64,000 bases of DNA from Paludibacteraceae bacterium (GTDB taxonomy: Bacteria > Bacteroidota > Bacteroidia > Bacteroidales > Paludibacteraceae). The notes below the pieces were generated by a model, which saw nothing but the letters and a program-made list of their open reading frames with translations, did not search any database and was not told the DNA's origin. Where the stretch lies: contig JAFZPM010000027.1 in NCBI GenBank assembly GCA_017550335.1, forward strand, positions 98,759 through 162,758, in the 5' to 3' direction. The translations under genes were made by a program, and so were the position numbers. The first letter of the stretch is position 1. The number at the start of each line of letters is the position of its first letter. Positions 60,068 to 64,000 of this stretch are shown here, in pieces.

Positions 60068-60823
60068 TTATTGATCCTCATTTCTGCTGACGGGTAGCAG
60101 GTATGCTTTCCATTTGTCCCCCTTCCCGTTCCCGAAGACGATGGATAGCCCGAAATTAGTCCTTGGACGCGCTATGATCTCTTTTATGTCGGCAGTTTTG
60201 ATTTGGGAGCCATTCGTGTAAGACTTCATGATGTTGCCCATCGAACCGTAATCGACTATCAAGTGCTCTTCCACTTCCATCTTCTTGCCGTTCTCAGTGA
60301 TGACCACAATGTTCACGACATCCTCTTCCTTGAAGTCAGGCCATCCCGTGGAGGAACTTATTCCTACCATGTCGTTGTTGATTTGCAGGAAAAAATTCAC
60401 CTTGGGTGATAGGATGAGTTCTATTTGCGACAATGGTGCGCCGTTCTGATTGGTGGCGGTCAAATATACCTTCTGATCGGTGGGGCGAACCGCTATGTCG
60501 AGGCTTTTCAGATAGCTGCGATTCCCGTTCAGCCATCCGAGTTCGTATTTCGTGATGTTATGGCCCTCGCAGGTTAGGAATCGGTCTTCGAATTTTGTGG
60601 AGGGAAGCTTTAGGACGTTGTCGCTCACCCGTTTGAACATGATGCCTGAGAAGGAATATCGCTGGCTCAAGTTCACGTGGATCGTATCGTTGTCGCTGCG
60701 GAGGATGTGCAGGGTGGTCTTTTGCACATTGGTGGACGCACTCCCTTCCTTTGTCTTTCCCGTTTGCGCTGTCACATTGAGGCATAGTATAAATACCGTT
60801 ATCAGTGATAAGAATCTCTTCAT
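60068..60823 (-). CDS. Secreted protein consisting of the shared C-terminal domain only
   Basis: Start at ATG 60823 (MKRFLSLITVFILCLNVTAQ), a good signal peptide. The 251-residue protein carries no 26-residue repeats. Residues about 30-200 align with the C-terminal domains of its neighbours: LRSDNDTIHVNL, RYSFSGIMFKR, RFLTCEGHNITKYE, and a strand with LILSPKVNFFLQIN. The common core is C-E-G-x2-I-x2-Y. Thus the domain exists alone and as a fusion in one cluster. Function unknown. Confidence 0.7.
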   Translation of the reverse strand: MKRFLSLITVFILCLNVTAQTGKTKEGSASTNVQKTTLHILRSDNDTIHVNLSQRYSFSGIMFKRVSDNVLKLPSTKFEDRFLTCEGHNITKYELGWLNGNRSYLKSLDIAVRPTDQKVYLTATNQNGAPLSQIELILSPKVNFFLQINNDMVGISSSTGWPDFKEEDVVNIVVITENGKKMEVEEHLIVDYGSMGNIMKSYTNGSQIKTADIKEIIARPRTNFGLSIVFGNGKGDKWKAYLLPVSRNEDQ

Positions 60824-60976
60824 GGCGTTAATTTTTGTCGTAAATCGGTTAAAGATAATAATAAATATAGACAAAACATTGGGGAAAATCTTTTTTCGTC
60901 ATGATATGCATGGCGATTTCCCCATGTGTCAGACCTTTACCGCGCAACCTGATTTATTCTGATCCTATATTCTGAT

Positions 60977-63502
60977 TCATCCGTTATCATGAAGTGTCAC
61001 CGCAATGAGAAACTCCTTTCCCTCCCTGTCTTGAAGTTGAATGTATAATAATATTTTGGGGATGGGATTTCTTTGTGACAAATGGTGCAGGGTGTCTATA
61101 TGCCATCCTTCAATATGTTTTCCTCCTGTGCCTATATTTGGCGCTTTCTTGTCTTGATAATCTATACATTTCGCTAGCACACGTAACGGTTGGCCGTCCT
61201 TGGGGTCAATGGCGATGATGCTTATTTCATCCTCAGCGTTGAGGGAGGACAGGTTCAGGTCGGGGCCTATTTTCACCAAGACATCTTCTATGTTTAGGTA
61301 CAAGGTCAGAGGGGGTGTCTGCCTTAGATGGGTCTTGCTCAATAACTTCCCCCTGTGGGTAGTCCTCGTCAGATGTAATTCATGGTTGTCCGACTGGGGC
61401 GATAGATGTAGCTCCAGTTGATCCCAAGGTCCCCATTTCGAGAAGGAATAGCGGGCAATTGATCCACCCTCACATTTCAGGAAGTGGGTCGAATTATCTT
61501 TTAATTTGATTTTCAGGAGGCTATCGTTCTCTTGCTCAATTTCTTGGATGTCGGGATAATCCCAGTCATAGTATGCGGTGGTCGTGTCTCCATTGATGCG
61601 GAAAGACCATATTGTGTCATTTGTAACCTTCCTTTTGAGATTCGCCCTCAGCCTTCCAAGTTTTTTTCTCACAGGTTCGTAATATACACCGTTGTAATAT
61701 TTGAACCATTTCCTCTTGGGCAGTTTGGCCAGTTGCTGTATGGTGCTGTGAGGGCAGCTGTCGAACATTCTGTAGTAGCACCGTTCCTCCAGTTCCCTGG
61801 TAGGCAGTTTTGGTGCTTGTGTGAGGTTGGTGCAACCTTTGAACATCTCTGCGTAGCATTCCCTTGCCAGTGTTGTGGCGGGTAGTTCGGGTGCCTGCGT
61901 GAGACTGGTGCACCCCCTGAACATTTCCTTATAGCAAGACCAGTCCAGTTGGGTGGCGGGCAATTGTGGTGCCTGCGTGAGGCTAGTGCACCCGCTGAAC
62001 ATTTCACGGTAGCAATCGGGTCCCAAGGTGGTGGCGGGCAGTTGTGGTGCCTGCGTGAGGCTGGTGCACCCTTTGAACATTTCAGGGTAGCAATTGCCAT
62101 CCAATGTGGTGGCAGGTAGTTGTGGCGCTTTTGTGAGGCTGGTGCATCCGCTGAACATGCCAAAGTAGCACTCGTCAGTCGGTGTGCTGGCGGGTAGTTC
62201 GGGCGCTTGTGTGAGGTTGGTGCAATTCTTAAACATATGCATGTAGCATGCCACACTTAACTCTGTGGCGGGTAGTTCGGGCGCCTGCGTGAGGCTGGTG
62301 CACTCGTCGAACATTTTGAAGTAACAGCATCGAGCCATCTTCGTGGCGGGTAGTTGTGGTGCCTGCGTGAGGCTGGTGCACCCGTTGAACATTTTTTCGT
62401 AGCATTTCCTTGCCAGTGTTGTGGCGGGTAGTTCGGGTGCCTGTATGAGGCTAGTGCATCCTCTGAACATCCCGCTGTAGCAATAGTCTTCCAACTGTGT
62501 GGCGGGCAATTGTGGTGCCTGCGTGAGGTTGGTGCACCCGTGGAACATTCCCTCATAGCAAGTCGAGGCCAGTTGGGTGGCGGGCAATTGCGGTGCTTTT
62601 GTGAGGCTGGTACATTCGATGAACATCCCGAGGTAGCAATAATCTGCCATCTTCGTGGCGGGTAGTTGCGGTGCCTGTGTGAGGCTGATGCATCCGCTGA
62701 ACATCTTATAGTAGCAATTGTCTTCCAACTCTGTGGCGGGCAATTGTGGTGCCTGCGTGAGGCTGGTGCAATTCTTAAACATATGCATGTAGCATGCCAC
62801 ACTTAACTTTGTGGCGGGTAGTTCGGGTGCTTTTGTGAGGCTGGTGCACCCGCTGAACATCCTGCTGTAGCAAGATGTGTCCATCTTAGTGGCGGGCAAT
62901 TGTGGTGCCTGCGTGAGACTGGTGCACCCGTAGAACATCCTATAGTAGCAATATTTAGCTAGTTGGGTGGCGGGCAGTTGTGGCGCTTTTGTGAGATTGG
63001 TGCATTTCCGGAACATTTCACGGTAGCAATTGTCTTCCAACTCTGTGGCGGGCAGTTGCGGTGCTTGTGTGAGGCTTCCGCACTTGCTGAATAATTTATA
63101 GAAGCAGTAATCGTTCGGTATGACCGTTGTTTCACCCTTTCCGTCGATGAGGCTCATGATGCTACCGCTGGCGGCGATGCGGCCGGTCGTGATGAATCTC
63201 GTGAGGGATATCTCGCCCAACGAGTCTGGTCCGTTGGGGGAAGAAAAGCCTTCGGGGTTCAGACCCTTCAGCAACGCTTTGTCACCCATCTTTGCCAGGA
63301 GGATGAGGGTGTCGCTTGGGAGTGCTTCCCATGTTTCCCCTCCGTCCAGGGAGTATTGCATGTCTGGATGGTTCCCTTCTTCGTTGATGATGCCGAACGC
63401 TGAATTGTCCGCCTCCGCCGTGAAGGTGAGGTAGTTGGCGGCATGCAGGGCGCTGGTGGTGCACACGCACAAGAGTAGAAGTAAGAGAAATTTTTTTGTC
63501 AT
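60977..63502 (-). CDS. Large surface protein with seventeen 26-residue repeats
   Basis: The 841-residue product begins MTKKFLLLLLLCVCTTSALH, a signal peptide. A head (LTFTAEADNSAFGI) precedes 17 copies of a 26-residue repeat (residues about 142-584; nt 61752-63078, 78-bp period) with the pattern LTQAP-x-LPAT, then CY-x2-MF-x-GCT. Residues about 627-800 form the shared domain (THFLKCEGGSIARYSF). No lipobox or T9SS tail was found. The promoter-proximal sequence on the minus strand (TATATTTG at 63523-63530) is nearly the same as that of the 56940-58703 gene, so they are recent paralogues. Confidence 0.8.
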   Translation of the reverse strand: MTKKFLLLLLLCVCTTSALHAANYLTFTAEADNSAFGIINEEGNHPDMQYSLDGGETWEALPSDTLILLAKMGDKALLKGLNPEGFSSPNGPDSLGEISLTRFITTGRIAASGSIMSLIDGKGETTVIPNDYCFYKLFSKCGSLTQAPQLPATELEDNCYREMFRKCTNLTKAPQLPATQLAKYCYYRMFYGCTSLTQAPQLPATKMDTSCYSRMFSGCTSLTKAPELPATKLSVACYMHMFKNCTSLTQAPQLPATELEDNCYYKMFSGCISLTQAPQLPATKMADYCYLGMFIECTSLTKAPQLPATQLASTCYEGMFHGCTNLTQAPQLPATQLEDYCYSGMFRGCTSLIQAPELPATTLARKCYEKMFNGCTSLTQAPQLPATKMARCCYFKMFDECTSLTQAPELPATELSVACYMHMFKNCTNLTQAPELPASTPTDECYFGMFSGCTSLTKAPQLPATTLDGNCYPEMFKGCTSLTQAPQLPATTLGPDCYREMFSGCTSLTQAPQLPATQLDWSCYKEMFRGCTSLTQAPELPATTLARECYAEMFKGCTNLTQAPKLPTRELEERCYYRMFDSCPHSTIQQLAKLPKRKWFKYYNGVYYEPVRKKLGRLRANLKRKVTNDTIWSFRINGDTTTAYYDWDYPDIQEIEQENDSLLKIKLKDNSTHFLKCEGGSIARYSFSKWGPWDQLELHLSPQSDNHELHLTRTTHRGKLLSKTHLRQTPPLTLYLNIEDVLVKIGPDLNLSSLNAEDEISIIAIDPKDGQPLRVLAKCIDYQDKKAPNIGTGGKHIEGWHIDTLHHLSQRNPIPKILLYIQLQDREGKEFLIAVTLHDNG

Positions 63503-63574
63503 ATATTCAATTGTTGATTGTACAAATATAAAATTTTTTGCAATAAAAATTAATGGGGGCGTGCCATGTGAATT

Positions 63575-64000
63575 TTGAATTATGAATGCCCGTTCGGTTC
63601 ATCGTAGAGACGCACGTCTATCGTAGAGACGCACGGCCGTGCGTCTCTACATGCGCAACCTGCGGTCTATGCGCACACCCTCCTCAATCATGAATCGCAT
63701 GCATCTAAATCGTAAATTGTCAAATCGTAAATCTGTTAAGGCCTTTCAGGCCTATAATGTACCGTATCCGATGAATTTCCTAACCCAGGGCGATGCCCCG
63801 GGCTATATCTGTTTGGGCCTTTCAGGTTTATGCGTACAACCCCTTCGATTATGAATCGTGTGCATTTAAATCGTAAATTGTAAATCGTCAAATCGTAAAT
63901 TTGTTTGGGCTTTTCAGGCCTATAATGTACCGTATCCGATGAATTTCCGAACCCAGGGCGTTGCCCCGGGCTATATCTGTTAAGGCCCTTCAGACCTATG
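63575..64000. repeat. Large interspersed repeat, copy B (runs off window)
   Basis: Starts with GAATTTT/GAATTAT heptamers, then a partial palindrome (63604-63616) and a perfect one (63623-63650), and continues with the same parts as copy A at 58788-59105. Here the unit with AAATCGTAAAT, GGCCTTTCAGGCC and AACCCAGGGCG occurs about twice in tandem and continues beyond the window. Nothing coding is seen. Confidence 0.85.

Noticed and set aside
61752..63078. 78-bp periodicity taken as non-coding satellite or CRISPR
   Set aside because: It keeps one open frame through 17 units with conserved protein pattern, so it encodes 26-residue repeats.
63639..63854. 71-codon frame in the large interspersed repeat
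   Set aside because: It crosses the palindrome and hairpins of the repeat; copy A has changes that break the same frame.

Overview
The window reads as chromosomal DNA of a member of the Bacteroidales (phylum Bacteroidota). Supporting signs are three classes of type IX secretion (T9SS) parts (PorV-like barrel, T9SS plug protein, C-terminal sorting domains on cargo), a type III glutamine synthetase, a 286-residue primary sigma factor, DUF3127/DUF4253/DUF5103/DUF5723 proteins, and repeated promoters of the TTG-N18-20-TAnnTTTG type instead of -35/-10 boxes. No tRNA or rRNA gene was seen. One structural RNA, RNase P RNA, is clear.

Layout. 1-4.3 kb: end of porV, an MFS transporter, miaA and the T9SS plug gene. 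4.4-6.9 kb: an AT-rich island with remnants of two insertion sequences, a 58-bp direct repeat and unknown membrane proteins. 7-9.3 kb: glnN. 9.4-13.2 kb: a four-gene minus-strand envelope operon (lipoprotein, DUF5723, Big_2, DUF4253). 13.4-17.3 kb: DUF3127 protein, a GH5 lipoprotein, a secreted protein and a membrane metallophosphoesterase. 17.4-24.4 kb: a giant 1800-residue T9SS cargo made of 29 Cys/His modules, followed 22 bp later by an OmpA-type protein. 24.8-32 kb: a three-subunit biotin-dependent acyl-CoA carboxylase operon, divergent from a DASS-type transporter and an outer-membrane porin. 32-35 kb: a long structured leader followed by nrdD-nrdG. 35-42.4 kb: a hypothetical protein, a helicase with transmembrane segments, a Na/Pi transporter, endonuclease III and the primary sigma factor.

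42.4-45.2 kb holds a radical SAM/SPASM enzyme paired with a small surface protein. The partner resembles the 'rSAM/lipoprotein' family but carries a T9SS sorting tail where the family normally has a lipobox cysteine. 45.2-56.8 kb is mostly housekeeping: HtrA protease, rnpB, BrkB-like membrane protein, M3 peptidase, an unknown protein, a RelA-type synthetase with a degenerate hydrolase domain, riboflavin synthase, IorA and a 3'-5' exonuclease. 56.9-64 kb is a surface-protein cluster built from 26-residue repeats and a shared C-terminal domain. It is separated by interspersed repeats: a 28-bp palindrome, A/T-rich short tandem repeats lying on stop codons, and a larger unit of about 300-400 bp.

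The themes are T9SS-dependent surface display and envelope remodelling, with central anaerobic metabolism (propionyl-CoA carboxylation, dicarboxylate transport, anaerobic ribonucleotide reduction, ketoacid oxidation) in between. The least described items are the T9SS-tailed radical SAM pair, the giant module protein and its partner, and the 26-residue-repeat cluster with its shared domain.
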